Shown in pieces: positions 18,188 to 25,846 of a stretch of DNA of 64,000 nucleotides (position 1 is its first letter; every line of letters starts with the position of its first letter). The stretch covers positions 4,915,501 to 4,979,500 of the forward strand of contig NZ_CP062260.1 in the NCBI RefSeq assembly GCF_014863545.1, in the 5' to 3' direction. The stretch comes from Paenibacillus sp. JNUCC32 (lineage in GTDB: Bacteria > Bacillota > Bacilli > Paenibacillales > Paenibacillaceae). The notes below the pieces were generated by a model, which was not told the origin of the DNA, ran no database searches, and saw nothing but the letters and a program-made list of their open reading frames with translations. A program made the position numbers and the translations under genes.

Positions 18188-18554
18188 TTTTTTATCCGAA
18201 TTATATCACGGGACCAGCACGGCACTGCTTAATACTGCTTTTGGGGGCCGCGCTGCTATCAGCCATTGCATATACCCTATTTAGCTCTTGGAGAATAGGC
18301 ACACCCATCTCTGAAAGGGATTAAAGGCGTCCTAACCATAATATTGGCTTATTTGTTGTTAGGCGTTGTTAGTGGCGTTATCGTTATGGCTAACAAGGGT
18401 AACTTAAAACCTGAAAGCGGCAGTCCAAGACGATATCCATGTCTTAGCTTACCGCTTGTCTTTAGTTATAGGCCCTAGCCCATTTTCGAATCTTTTAATT
18501 AGGCAGCAGCATAGGATAATCGGAAAATGATGAAACGATAAAAGGAGAATGAAC
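18188..18554. other. Intergenic region with a possible membrane-protein remnant
   Basis: On the plus strand, about 18309-18478 reads SLKGIKGVLTIILAYLLLGV and on through a hydrophobic segment to a stop, without a normal start codon or ribosome site. It may be the remains of a small membrane protein gene. Otherwise this stretch holds the promoters of the divergent genes; I could not assign them. Confidence 0.3.
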
Positions 18555-19100
18555 ATGTACCGCGATCCATGTTACCCTTATCAAGTGTTTGATCCGAGAT
18601 ATCAATACTGGAACGATTACAACCGGCTTCATAGCTTGAATCCTCATTATTTCAGTTGGTATGATGCCCGTTGGAATCGTGATGATGAAGATATTCAAAT
18701 AACGGATTATGGGCGAGGACCACTTGTACTGAATATTGATCAAGCTGCGAAACAAAACAATACGTACCGAACCGCTTTATGGACAGGGAAGCACTTACAA
18801 GTGACCCTAATGAGCATTCATGTTGGAGATGACATTGGATTAGAGGTTCACCCCACAACCGACCAATTCATACACATTGAACAAGGTCAAGGGCTTGTTC
18901 AAATGGGCGATAGCAAACATAATTTAGATTTTCAACAAATGGCCTATGATGGCTATGCCATCATGATACCTGCTGGAAAATGGCACAATGTCACCAATAT
19001 GGGCAGCGTACCGCTAAAAATATACGTGATATATGCCCCTCCAGAGCATCCATTTGGCACGGTCCACGAAACAAAAGCAGAGGCCATGTCTGCTGATTAG
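18555..19100 (+). CDS. Cupin domain protein
   Basis: A 181-residue protein with an unusual N-terminus rich in Tyr, Arg, Asn and Asp (MYRDPCYPYQVFDPRYQYW, reminiscent of spore-coat proteins) and a C-terminal cupin barrel. Cupin motif 1 is DDIGLEVHPTTDQFIHIEQGQG, with His and Glu at metal positions but one canonical His replaced by Thr. Motif 2 is IPAGKWHNVTNMG, with the second metal His. Enzyme activity or a coat role cannot be decided. The second ATG, at 18555, is 8 bp from GGAG; the first, at 18549, is too close. Base composition is more AT-rich than most neighbours. Confidence 0.8.
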   Translation: MYRDPCYPYQVFDPRYQYWNDYNRLHSLNPHYFSWYDARWNRDDEDIQITDYGRGPLVLNIDQAAKQNNTYRTALWTGKHLQVTLMSIHVGDDIGLEVHPTTDQFIHIEQGQGLVQMGDSKHNLDFQQMAYDGYAIMIPAGKWHNVTNMGSVPLKIYVIYAPPEHPFGTVHETKAEAMSAD

Positions 19101-19148
19101 AATTTGTTATTCTTAGGATTTTGCTAATTTATATGCCGTTAGAAAACT

Positions 19149-19182
19149 GAAGCCCGTCAGCTTAATGCTGGCGGGCTAAAGT
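19149..19182 (-). terminator. Intrinsic terminator for the leftward membrane protein gene
   Basis: The AGCCCGTCAGC/GCTGGCGGGCT stem (one G-T pair) is followed on the minus strand by CAGTTTTCT. It also lies about 50 bp after the cupin gene stop. Confidence 0.6.
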
Positions 19183-19430
19183 GTTATACAAAAAATATAT
19201 AACGAGACTAAAAAACATAAACAGCACGAAATGATGGATAAGAACAGTTTGCTATCTTCACTTTCCCCTCTTTTCACTCCAACAATGTGCATTAGGTATC
19301 CGGCACTTACAGACAGCGTTACAAACCCTAAATATAACGTTTTGTGAGAACTGAACCAAACGCATATAACAAAAATAAAGGCTATCCACGTGAATATATA
19401 TCTCAAAGCTTTAAATGGTCTATCGCCCAA
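19176..19430 (-). CDS. Hypothetical membrane protein, 84 residues
   Basis: The start is TTG at 19428-19430, preceded by GAGGTGATATT. The product has three hydrophobic helices (about 9-28, 31-50 and 62-84) with short polar links (SSHKTL and KRGESEDSK), and three cysteines in the last helix. I do not recognise the family. It is AT-rich like the flanking cupin and reductase genes. Confidence 0.55.
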   Translation of the reverse strand: MGDRPFKALRYIFTWIAFIFVICVWFSSHKTLYLGFVTLSVSAGYLMHIVGVKRGESEDSKLFLSIISCCLCFLVSLYIFCITL

Positions 19431-19659
19431 AATATCACCTCAAGAAAAAGTTGCATTCACCTTCTGTACCAACCATTCCATCAATTTATTTCATATCATA
19501 TCACGCTCCTTCGAAGAAATAAAAAAAGCCGCTCCAGGAGGGAACGACTTCAGTTTACATAAAATCATTTTAACGAGGTTAGGCGTTTTATGACATAAGG
19601 TGACGTATTTGAAGTCTATACTGGATGGTAGATTAACGTAACGAAAGGAGCAATAAATC

Positions 19660-20217
19660 ATGGCACGAAGAATAATTTTAGATTTAGCGGTTACTTTGGA
19701 TGGTTTTATTGAAGGGAAACATGGTGAAGTTGATTGGTGCATTATGGACTCTGAAATGGGGTTTAATCATTTTTTAAATCAAATCGATACCATTTTGTAT
19801 GGAAGAAAAAGCTATGATTTATGGGGACAATTCACTCCGGAAATTGGACATGCGGATTCCGAAAAAGAGTTTTGGGAATTGGTTCATAGTAAAGAAAAGT
19901 ATGTGTTTTCCAGGACGCAAAAGGGGAGTGATCATAAAGCAATATTCATAAATGATCGCATTCTTGAAGAAGTAAATAAATTAAAGAATCAGCCTGGTAA
20001 AGACATCTGGCTGTACGGAGGGGCAAGTCTTATTACGACTTTTATCAATTTGGGACTTGTTGATGAATATCGATTATCCGTTCACCCTGTCGTTTTGGGA
20101 GAAGGAAAACCGCTGTTTGTGGATATAAAACAGAGGTTGAATTTAAAAATGGTGAATACAAGAACGTTCTCCTCAGGCGTTGTGCAACTAATTTATCATT
20201 TTGATGGGAACGAATAA
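19660..20217 (+). CDS. Dihydrofolate reductase family protein (RibD C-terminal-like)
   Basis: A 185-residue NAD(P)H-binding reductase of the DHFR/RibD superfamily. The opening IILDLAVTLDGFIEGKHGEVDW, the middle TILYGRKSYDLWGQF, and WLYGGASLITTFINLGLVDEYRLSVHPVVLGEGKPLF are hallmarks of the YyaP/YwjB-type family. The natural substrate of these small stand-alone proteins is mostly unknown. GAAAGGAG lies upstream of ATG at 19660. It is clearly AT-rich relative to most of the window, which suggests transfer. Confidence 0.88.
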   Translation: MARRIILDLAVTLDGFIEGKHGEVDWCIMDSEMGFNHFLNQIDTILYGRKSYDLWGQFTPEIGHADSEKEFWELVHSKEKYVFSRTQKGSDHKAIFINDRILEEVNKLKNQPGKDIWLYGGASLITTFINLGLVDEYRLSVHPVVLGEGKPLFVDIKQRLNLKMVNTRTFSSGVVQLIYHFDGNE

Positions 20218-20245
20218 TATTGCGCATTCGCCAACACGTACAAAT

Positions 20246-20283
20246 AACGGCCCGGTTCCCGAATGACGGAAAACCGCGCCGTT
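20246..20283 (-). terminator. Hairpin between reductase gene and tRNA-Thr
   Basis: AACGGC-C-CGGTT pairs with AACCG-C-GCCGTT. On the minus strand the stem is followed by ATTTG, so it could terminate the tRNA transcript. Confidence 0.5.
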
Positions 20284-20299
20284 ATTGACTTTATGAAGA

Positions 20300-20371
20300 T
20301 GCTGGTGAAGGGAATTGAACCCCCGACCTACGCATTACGAGTGCGTTGCTCTACCCCTGAGCTACACCAGC
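20300..20371 (-). tRNA. tRNA-Thr (anticodon CGU)
   Basis: A complete 72-nt cloverleaf on the minus strand. The acceptor GCTGGTG pairs with CACCAGC, the D stem is GCTC/GAGC, the anticodon stem ACGCA/TGCGT encloses the loop CTCGTAA with anticodon CGT, and the T loop is TTCAATT. CGU reads ACG, threonine. The 3' CCA is not encoded. Confidence 0.95.
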
Positions 20372-20479
20372 ACATGTGGTTCGATGATATTCCTCTCGAA
20401 ACAACAAAAATTATTATAATACTTCGGCAGCAAAAAGCAAGTCCTATTCTAACGGGAATATCCACCGAATTTGGCGGCA

Positions 20480-20785
20480 TTACCCGCCTAACTTTTCCTG
20501 CACGGATTGGATCTTCTGTTTGCTTGAGGAGACCCGGTCCCTGCGGTCGTCAATTTTAACGGAAGTCGATACGCGCTTTGCCCCGGACAGAAAAGGCGCT
20601 TCATGCAAAGCCTCAATCGCCCGCCAGATCATGTTAAGCTCTCCCTCGATGATCGTGCTCATCGATGTCAGCTCATAGGAAATCCCTTCCTGCTGTTTCA
20701 GTATTCGCTGCATCTCGGCGACATAAGCGCTTAAACTCGTGGTTGCGGTTCCGATCGGAATCACCGTTACCTCTGCTATTGCCAT
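20480..20785 (-). CDS. Thiamine-binding protein, MTH1187/YqgV family (DUF77)
   Basis: A 101-residue protein beginning MAIAEVTVIPIGTATTSLSA. The fold-defining segments are LEVTVIPIG-like, GISYELTSMSTIIEGELNMIWRAIEALHEAPF and GAKRVSTSVKIDDRRD, which match the MTH1187/YkoF-like thiamine-binding family. It probably binds thiamine or its pyrimidine part in the cytoplasm. GAGGGGGG precedes ATG at 20783-20785. It is divergent from the nrd region. Confidence 0.85.
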   Translation of the reverse strand: MAIAEVTVIPIGTATTSLSAYVAEMQRILKQQEGISYELTSMSTIIEGELNMIWRAIEALHEAPFLSGAKRVSTSVKIDDRRDRVSSSKQKIQSVQEKLGG

Positions 20786-20908
20786 CTGAACAACCCCCCT
20801 CGTCATATCTCAATCATGCGATGCTCTTCCATTTTCCAATTCCAATTCCGGATACGGATATCATACCAATTTCGGTCCGCCATATCAAAGCCCTTCAGTT
20901 TTAGCTTC

Positions 20909-20924
20909 ACACAAGATATAGTGT
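20909..20924. promoter_or_regulatory. Distal NrdR box
   Basis: ACACAAGATATAGTGT matches 15 of 16 positions of the NrdR consensus (acaCwATATaTwGtgt). It lies about 210 bp upstream of the promoter-proximal NrdR box pair. Confidence 0.6.
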
Positions 20925-21077
20925 ATCCTGCCCGCCTCATCCATACGGTAATATCCTATTTTGTCAAAACGAGAATATACGCGGTATCTGCGCAGAAAAG
21001 GTCGCATTTGGTCACAATCCAGGAAATCTTATCGCCTTTTGACAGTTTCTTAACTGGCACAATGACCGCTCGTTTGC

Positions 21078-21141
21078 TATAATTCTTTTTGCGTTCAATT
21101 TTAAGAATATGGTTTACAAACACAATATATTGGGTTAAATT
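21078..21141 (+). promoter_or_regulatory. nrd operon promoter region
   Basis: Two candidate promoters are seen. One is an extended -10, TGCTATAAT (21075-21083). The other is TTTACA (21113-21118) with a 17-bp spacer to TAAATT (21136-21141). The second has NrdR box 1 lying in its spacer. Confidence 0.5.
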
Positions 21142-21167
21142 AGATTAACAACAACCAAATATAGTGT
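21120..21167. promoter_or_regulatory. Pair of NrdR boxes
   Basis: Box 1, ACACAATATATTGGGT at 21120-21135, matches 15 of 16 consensus positions. Box 2, CAACCAAATATAGTGT at 21152-21167, matches about 12. Their starts are 32 bp apart, three helical turns, as is usual for paired NrdR sites. Confidence 0.75.
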
Positions 21168-21169
21168 AT

Positions 21170-21415
21170 ATAGGTGCCGGATCAACCCATAAGGCAGTCC
21201 GGCTTAATAGGGAAGCATGGTGTAAATCCATCACGGTCCCGCCACTGTAAGGGCTCTTAGGCTGTTCATCATTTTTTTCAGCCATCCTCATACGGCATAG
21301 CCGCCGAAGAATCGGATCAAGGTTTTCGGGAGGCACCGCCGGGAGGCAGAAGCCCGAGTCAGAGACCTGCCTATATGCAGCAGACACCAACCTACGGGGC
21401 TTTAGGTAAGTGTTC
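21170..21415 (+). promoter_or_regulatory. Cobalamin (B12) riboswitch aptamer
   Basis: The leader carries the conserved B12-riboswitch elements in order: GGTGCC at the start, GGGAAGC-ATGGTG-AAATCC, CCCGCCACTGT at about 21238-21248, and the B12 box AGCCCGAGTCAGAGACCTGC at 21351-21370. The variable arm lies between them. Adenosylcobalamin binding is expected to favour the downstream terminator at 21495-21537 and so repress nrdA transcription. Confidence 0.93.
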
Positions 21416-21494
21416 GTTAAACTTGCGTCTGTACATAACATCATGCCCGTTCAAGGGCTTATGTCAAACGTCATTTCCGAATCACAGCGCACGG

Positions 21495-21537
21495 ACATTT
21501 TCAAGCCTGCCCGCGGGTTTTAGAAAATGTTTTTTTG
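21495..21537 (+). terminator. Riboswitch expression platform: intrinsic terminator before nrdA
   Basis: ACATTTTC (21495-21502) pairs with GAAAATGT (21523-21530), enclosing a GC-rich inner segment and followed by seven T. It ends about 45 bp before the nrdA start, the position expected for riboswitch-controlled transcription termination. Confidence 0.85.
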
Positions 21538-21582
21538 ATGTCCTTTTTCATATTTCCCCCGAAGAAAGCGAGGAATTTATTC

Positions 21583-23916
21583 ATGCCCCAGCTCGTAGTT
21601 AAACCGAACAACCGTCAGCTCGCCTTTGATGAAATTCGCCTCTCCGTCTATGCCGACCGGACTCTGAAAGGATTGGACATGCTCGATAAGGAGCGTCTGC
21701 TTCGCGGCGTCAATGCCAAATTGCGCGGTGAGCAGGTTACCGGCGAAGAAATCAGCAGCGCCTTCACGATGTCCGCCCTTGAGCTTGTAACTAAAGAGGA
21801 GCCGAATTGGAAGTTTGCAGCTGCGCGTTCGTTTCTGACCTCTTTATATAAAAAAGCGGCTACCAACCGCCGATACAAAGCATACCCGGAAGAACCATAC
21901 GGTGCCTTCTACCCGCTCATTACGGAGCTTGTGCAAAAAGGCATCTATCGCGAGGACCTTCTGACCAGCTACACCAAAGAACAAATCGAAGAACTCGGCG
22001 AATGCATCGATCCAAGCCGGGATCTGCTGTTTGACTACATCGGTCTGTTGACGCTGGCTGAGCGTTACCTGGCAAACGACTTTGACGGTCGCGTCATGGA
22101 ACTTCCGCAAGAACGCTACATGGTCATCGCGATGTTCCTCATGCATAACGAGCCTGCCGACAAGCGTCTTGACCTTGTCAAGGAAGCCTACTGGGCCATG
22201 AGTAACCTGTACATGACGGCGGCTACGCCGACCATGTCCAATGCAGGTAAAAAAGTAGCCGGCCAGCTGTCCAGCTGCTTTATCGATACCGTGGACGACT
22301 CCCTGGAAGGAATCTTCGATTCCAATACGGACATCGCCCGTCTCAGCAAAATGGGCGGCGGCATCGGGGTATACCTCGGTAAAGTCCGTGCACGCGGCTC
22401 TGACATCCGTGGTCACAAGAATACCAGTTCCGGCGTCATCCCTTGGATTCGCCAGTTGAACAACACCGCTGTTAGCGTTGACCAATTGGGAACTCGTAAA
22501 GGCGCCATCGCGGTGTACTTGGACGTGTTCCACAAAGACATCCTGTCCTTCCTGGATCTGAAGCTGAACAACGGCGACGAGCGCATGAGAGCGCATGACG
22601 TGTTCCATGGCGTATGCCTGCCCGACCTGTTCATGGAGGCTGTAGAAGCTCGTGAAGAGTGGAGCCTGTTCTGTCCGCATGAAGTGAAGAAAATCATGGG
22701 CTGGAAAGACGAGAACGGCCGTCCGCTAGGTCTGGAGGACTTCTATGACCATACTCAAGGCGAAGGCGAATTCCGCCAAAAATACGCGGAAGCCGTAGCG
22801 AACCCGCTGCTGCCGCGCATTACGGTACAAGCCATCGACATTATGAAGCGCATCATGAAATCCCAGCTTGAAACGGGTACGCCGTACATGTTCTACCGCG
22901 ACACGGTCAACCGTGCGAACCCGAACTCGGCTCATGGCATGATCTACTCTTCCAACCTGTGCACGGAGATCATGCAGAACCAATCTCCGACGGTCGTTGA
23001 GCAAGAGGAGCTGGTTACGAAAGACGGCCAAACCCGGATCGTGATTTCCAAAATCCCTGGCGATTTCGTTGTCTGCAACCTGAACTCCATCCACTTGGCC
23101 CGTGCCGTACCTGCCGGTGTGCTGGAGCGTCTCGTTCCGATCCAGGTTCGCATGCTGGATAACGTCATCGACATTAACAATATTGAAGTTCTGCAAGCTC
23201 AATACACCAACAGCCAATATCGCGCGGTCGGTCTCGGCACCTTCGGTCTGCACCACTTGCTGGCGCTGGAAGGCATCCGCTGGGAATCCGACGAAGCCGT
23301 TGCCTATAATGACAATCTGTACGAACACATCAACTACCTGCTCGTCAAATCCAGCATGGAGTTGGCCAAGGAAAAAGGCCACTACCCGAAATTCAAAGGC
23401 TCCGACTGGGAGAGCGGCGAGTACTTCACGTTCCGCGGTTATACCGACGGCGAGCATGAAGGCAAGTTCGTGACCACCGAACAGTGGCGTGAATTGCAGC
23501 AGGAAGTGCAAGCGAACGGCGTCCGTAACGCATGGCTGTTTGCCATCGCGCCGAACGGCTCCACTTCGATCATCGCGGGTTCCACGGCGAGCATCGATCC
23601 ATTGTACGAACTTCTGTCTTATGAAGAAAAAACCACTTATAAAGTGGCGAACCCTGCTCCGGATCTGTCCGAGAAAACGATCTGGTACTATAAAACGGCT
23701 TTCTTGATCGACCAGCATTGGTCCATCAAAATGGCTGCCGCCCGTCAGCGTCACGTTGACCAAGCGCAAAGCTTTAACCTGTACGTCCGCCCTGATATCC
23801 GGGCTTCGGAATTCCTGGAGCTGCATCTGCATGCCTGGAAAGCCGGCATCAAATCCACGTACTATGTACGCAGCCGCGCGCTGACGATTGAAGAGTGTGA
23901 GTCGTGCGCAAGCTAA
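21583..23916 (+). CDS. nrdA: Class I ribonucleoside-diphosphate reductase, alpha subunit
   Basis: A 777-residue catalytic subunit that reduces ribonucleoside diphosphates to deoxyribonucleotides. The N-terminal 90 residues form an ATP-cone. Active-site residues are visible: Cys232 (GQLSSCF), the thiyl-radical Cys460 with Glu462 (SNLCTEI), Cys498 (VVCNLNS), the PNGSTSIIAGSTASIDP loop, and the C-terminal CESC (772-775) that regenerates the disulfide. The protein is B12-independent, yet it lies behind a B12 riboswitch and NrdR boxes. ATG at 21583 follows GAGGAA; an earlier in-frame ATG at 21535 lies inside the terminator. The beta subunit gene starts 804 bp downstream. Confidence 0.95.
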   Translation: MPQLVVKPNNRQLAFDEIRLSVYADRTLKGLDMLDKERLLRGVNAKLRGEQVTGEEISSAFTMSALELVTKEEPNWKFAAARSFLTSLYKKAATNRRYKAYPEEPYGAFYPLITELVQKGIYREDLLTSYTKEQIEELGECIDPSRDLLFDYIGLLTLAERYLANDFDGRVMELPQERYMVIAMFLMHNEPADKRLDLVKEAYWAMSNLYMTAATPTMSNAGKKVAGQLSSCFIDTVDDSLEGIFDSNTDIARLSKMGGGIGVYLGKVRARGSDIRGHKNTSSGVIPWIRQLNNTAVSVDQLGTRKGAIAVYLDVFHKDILSFLDLKLNNGDERMRAHDVFHGVCLPDLFMEAVEAREEWSLFCPHEVKKIMGWKDENGRPLGLEDFYDHTQGEGEFRQKYAEAVANPLLPRITVQAIDIMKRIMKSQLETGTPYMFYRDTVNRANPNSAHGMIYSSNLCTEIMQNQSPTVVEQEELVTKDGQTRIVISKIPGDFVVCNLNSIHLARAVPAGVLERLVPIQVRMLDNVIDINNIEVLQAQYTNSQYRAVGLGTFGLHHLLALEGIRWESDEAVAYNDNLYEHINYLLVKSSMELAKEKGHYPKFKGSDWESGEYFTFRGYTDGEHEGKFVTTEQWRELQQEVQANGVRNAWLFAIAPNGSTSIIAGSTASIDPLYELLSYEEKTTYKVANPAPDLSEKTIWYYKTAFLIDQHWSIKMAAARQRHVDQAQSFNLYVRPDIRASEFLELHLHAWKAGIKSTYYVRSRALTIEECESCAS

Positions 23917-23938
23917 GAGTTTAGATTAACCTTTTTCG

Positions 23939-24010
23939 AACCCACCCAACCCCTCCCTTCCAAGGGAGGGCCCCAAGGGCTCTGCCCTCTGGACACCCGC
24001 AAGGTGGGTT
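23939..24010. repeat. Dyad-symmetric GC-rich element after nrdA
   Basis: AACCCACC (starting 23939) and GGTGGGTT (ending 24010) flank an inner hairpin CCCTCCC...GGGAGGG and a CTGCCCTCTGGACACCCG segment. It looks like a dispersed intergenic repeat, which would need a genome-wide search to confirm. It could act as a processing site or attenuator between nrdA and nrdB. Confidence 0.45.
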
Positions 24011-24022
24011 GGATGTGAATGA

Positions 24023-24440
24023 GGCGCTTCTTAAGTTGCTTTAGTGGCTAGGAGCGCTTTCTCCCTGCGGGAACGCTGGAATGCGGCGCGGGGACTTCTG
24101 AGTTACTTCGTGTGATTTGTTGAGTTACTGTCTGCTGGGATCGCTCTCCCCTTGGGAATCGCTTCTCATGCGGTGCGGGGACCTTTGAGTTACTTCGTGC
24201 TATTTGTTGAGTTACTGTCTGCGTGGATCGCTCTCCCTTTGGGAATCGCTTTTCATGTGGTGCGGGACTACTGAGCTACTTCGTGCGATTGGTTGAGTTA
24301 CTGCCTGCGTGGATCGCTCTCCCCTTGGGAATCGCTTTTCATGTGGTGCGGGGACTATTGACCTACTTCGTGCGATTTTGAGTTACTGCCTGCGTGGTTC
24401 GCTCTCCCTTTGGGAATCGCTTCTCATGCGATGCGACAAG
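24023..24440 (+). repeat. Tandem repeat array, about 87-bp unit, four to five copies
   Basis: Four similar units begin near 24090, 24177, 24264 and 24350 (periods of 87, 86 and 87 bp), and a diverged copy precedes them from about 24023. Each unit carries GAGTTACT twice, then TCGCTCTCCC-TT-GGGAATCGCTT and a CATGCGGTGCGGGG-type end. Units differ by substitutions and small deletions. No convincing coding frame runs through the array. Confidence 0.85.
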
Positions 24441-24720
24441 CGTCGAGCGGCTGCATGCGGGGGGTCTCGCATAGCAGGCGGGAATAAGCTTTCTAACTAA
24501 AAGACTACAAGGGTAAGGGTATCCAATCGGAAGAGTTTACGTCCGCCTTTGGGAGCCCTTTGCAACCTTTAAAATACATTAAGGCAAAGGGCGGACAACA
24601 GCGGCTGGAGATGGATACCCGTCCCGGTGTGGATACCCGTTCCATGAATATGCTGGGAGGTTTCCCTCAGGCTTCGCCTATGCGCCGCCCTATTATGAAA
24701 TACAAGGAGAGAAAATCGGC
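24441..24720 (+). other. Leader region of nrdB
   Basis: This 280-bp stretch has no supported gene. It contains an imperfect inverted repeat (TCCGCCTTTG near 24542 and CAAAGGGCGGA near 24587) and a duplicated GGATACCCGT (near 24615 and 24630). No NrdR box was found here, so nrdB may depend on transcription from nrdA or on an unrecognised promoter. Confidence 0.4.
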
Positions 24721-25752
24721 ATGCAAATGCAAAAGATATTTAACACCGAAGCACCCAACCGCTCCACTCGCGTCATTGAAGGTGAATGCTCCGGGATCCT
24801 GAACTGGAACGACATTCGGATGCCTCATATGTATAAATTGTATAAGGTTCTGCTGCTGAACCACTGGATCGCGGATGAAATTCCGATGTCCAAGGATGCG
24901 CAGCAGTTCCCGCGCCTGGACCCTGAAGAGCAGCGCACCTTCAAAATCAACATCTCCCTGCTGGCTGTGCTCGATTCCATGCAGACGATGTTTGTCGGCG
25001 ACGTGAAGCGTTACTTCACCGACTCGTCGCTCGAAGCCATCTCGGCCATCATCGGTCAGCAAGAGGTGGTTCACAACCAATCCTATTCCTACGTGCTTTC
25101 CTCCATCGTATCGGAGCAGGAGCAGAAGGAAATCTTCGAATACTGGAAGCATGATCCGGTTCTTCTGGAGCGCAACCAGTTCATCTCGAACATTTACCAG
25201 AATTTCCGCGACAATCCGTCGCCGCAATCCTTCTTCGAAGCCATGGTCGCCGACCTGATCCTGGAAGGGATTTTCTTCTACAGCACGTTTGCCTTCTTCT
25301 ACAACCTGGCCCGTGACCAAAAGATGATGGCAACCAGCCAGATGATCTCCTATATTCAGCGTGACGAGAACCAGCACTGCTACTTCTTCGCCGAAGTGTT
25401 CAAGCAGCTGCTCAAGGATTTCCCTGAGCTGAACACCAAAGAGAACATCGACTACCTGTACCGCACCATTGACCGTGCCGTCGAGCTCGAAACCAACTGG
25501 GCCCACTACACGCTCAGCAATGTGCGCGGCATCGATCTGAACGAGTTGAGCGATTACATCAAGTACATCGCGAACCGTCGCATCACCATGATGGGTCTGG
25601 AAAAAGCTTACGAAGGCGTGGACGTCAACTGCATGCCATGGATCAAGCCTTTCTCCGACGAAGCCCTCAACGCAACGAAAACCGACTTCTTCGAAGCCAA
25701 ATCCCGTAACTACGGCAAAGTTGGCGACGACAACGGCTTTGACGATCTATAA
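24721..25752 (+). CDS. nrdB: Class I ribonucleotide reductase, beta (radical-generating) subunit
   Basis: A 343-residue ferritin-fold protein that holds the metal cofactor and tyrosyl radical for NrdA. Ligands are at Asp85 (LLAVLDSM), Glu115 and His118 (GQQEVVHNQSY), Glu182 (LILEGIFF), Glu216 and His219 (RDENQH). Tyr122 falls at the position of the E. coli radical tyrosine, so a tyrosyl-radical class Ia/Ib enzyme is expected. No nrdI or nrdH lies nearby, so metal usage (Fe or Mn) is open. GGAG lies upstream of ATG at 24721. A terminator follows at 25771. Confidence 0.95.
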   Translation: MQMQKIFNTEAPNRSTRVIEGECSGILNWNDIRMPHMYKLYKVLLLNHWIADEIPMSKDAQQFPRLDPEEQRTFKINISLLAVLDSMQTMFVGDVKRYFTDSSLEAISAIIGQQEVVHNQSYSYVLSSIVSEQEQKEIFEYWKHDPVLLERNQFISNIYQNFRDNPSPQSFFEAMVADLILEGIFFYSTFAFFYNLARDQKMMATSQMISYIQRDENQHCYFFAEVFKQLLKDFPELNTKENIDYLYRTIDRAVELETNWAHYTLSNVRGIDLNELSDYIKYIANRRITMMGLEKAYEGVDVNCMPWIKPFSDEALNATKTDFFEAKSRNYGKVGDDNGFDDL

Positions 25753-25770
25753 GTTTCCTTCCATATACAC

Positions 25771-25813
25771 AAAACCTCCGAGGTTCCCTAAACAGGATCC
25801 CGGAGGTTTTTTT
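25771..25813 (+). terminator. Intrinsic terminator of the nrd operon
   Basis: AAAACCTCCG pairs with CGGAGGTTTT around a 20-nt loop region, followed by seven T. Confidence 0.85.
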
Positions 25814-25846
25814 ATGCCTTATATAAGACGGCTGCAATCCGCTCCT

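Noticed and set aside
24023..24440. CRISPR array between nrdA and nrdB.
   Set aside because: Units are long contiguous direct repeats without unique spacers of constant size, and no cas genes are nearby.
24309..24500. Open frame within the tandem repeat array.
   Set aside because: It does not continue through all repeat units and lacks a ribosome site; repeat lengths of 86-87 and 82 bp break the frame.
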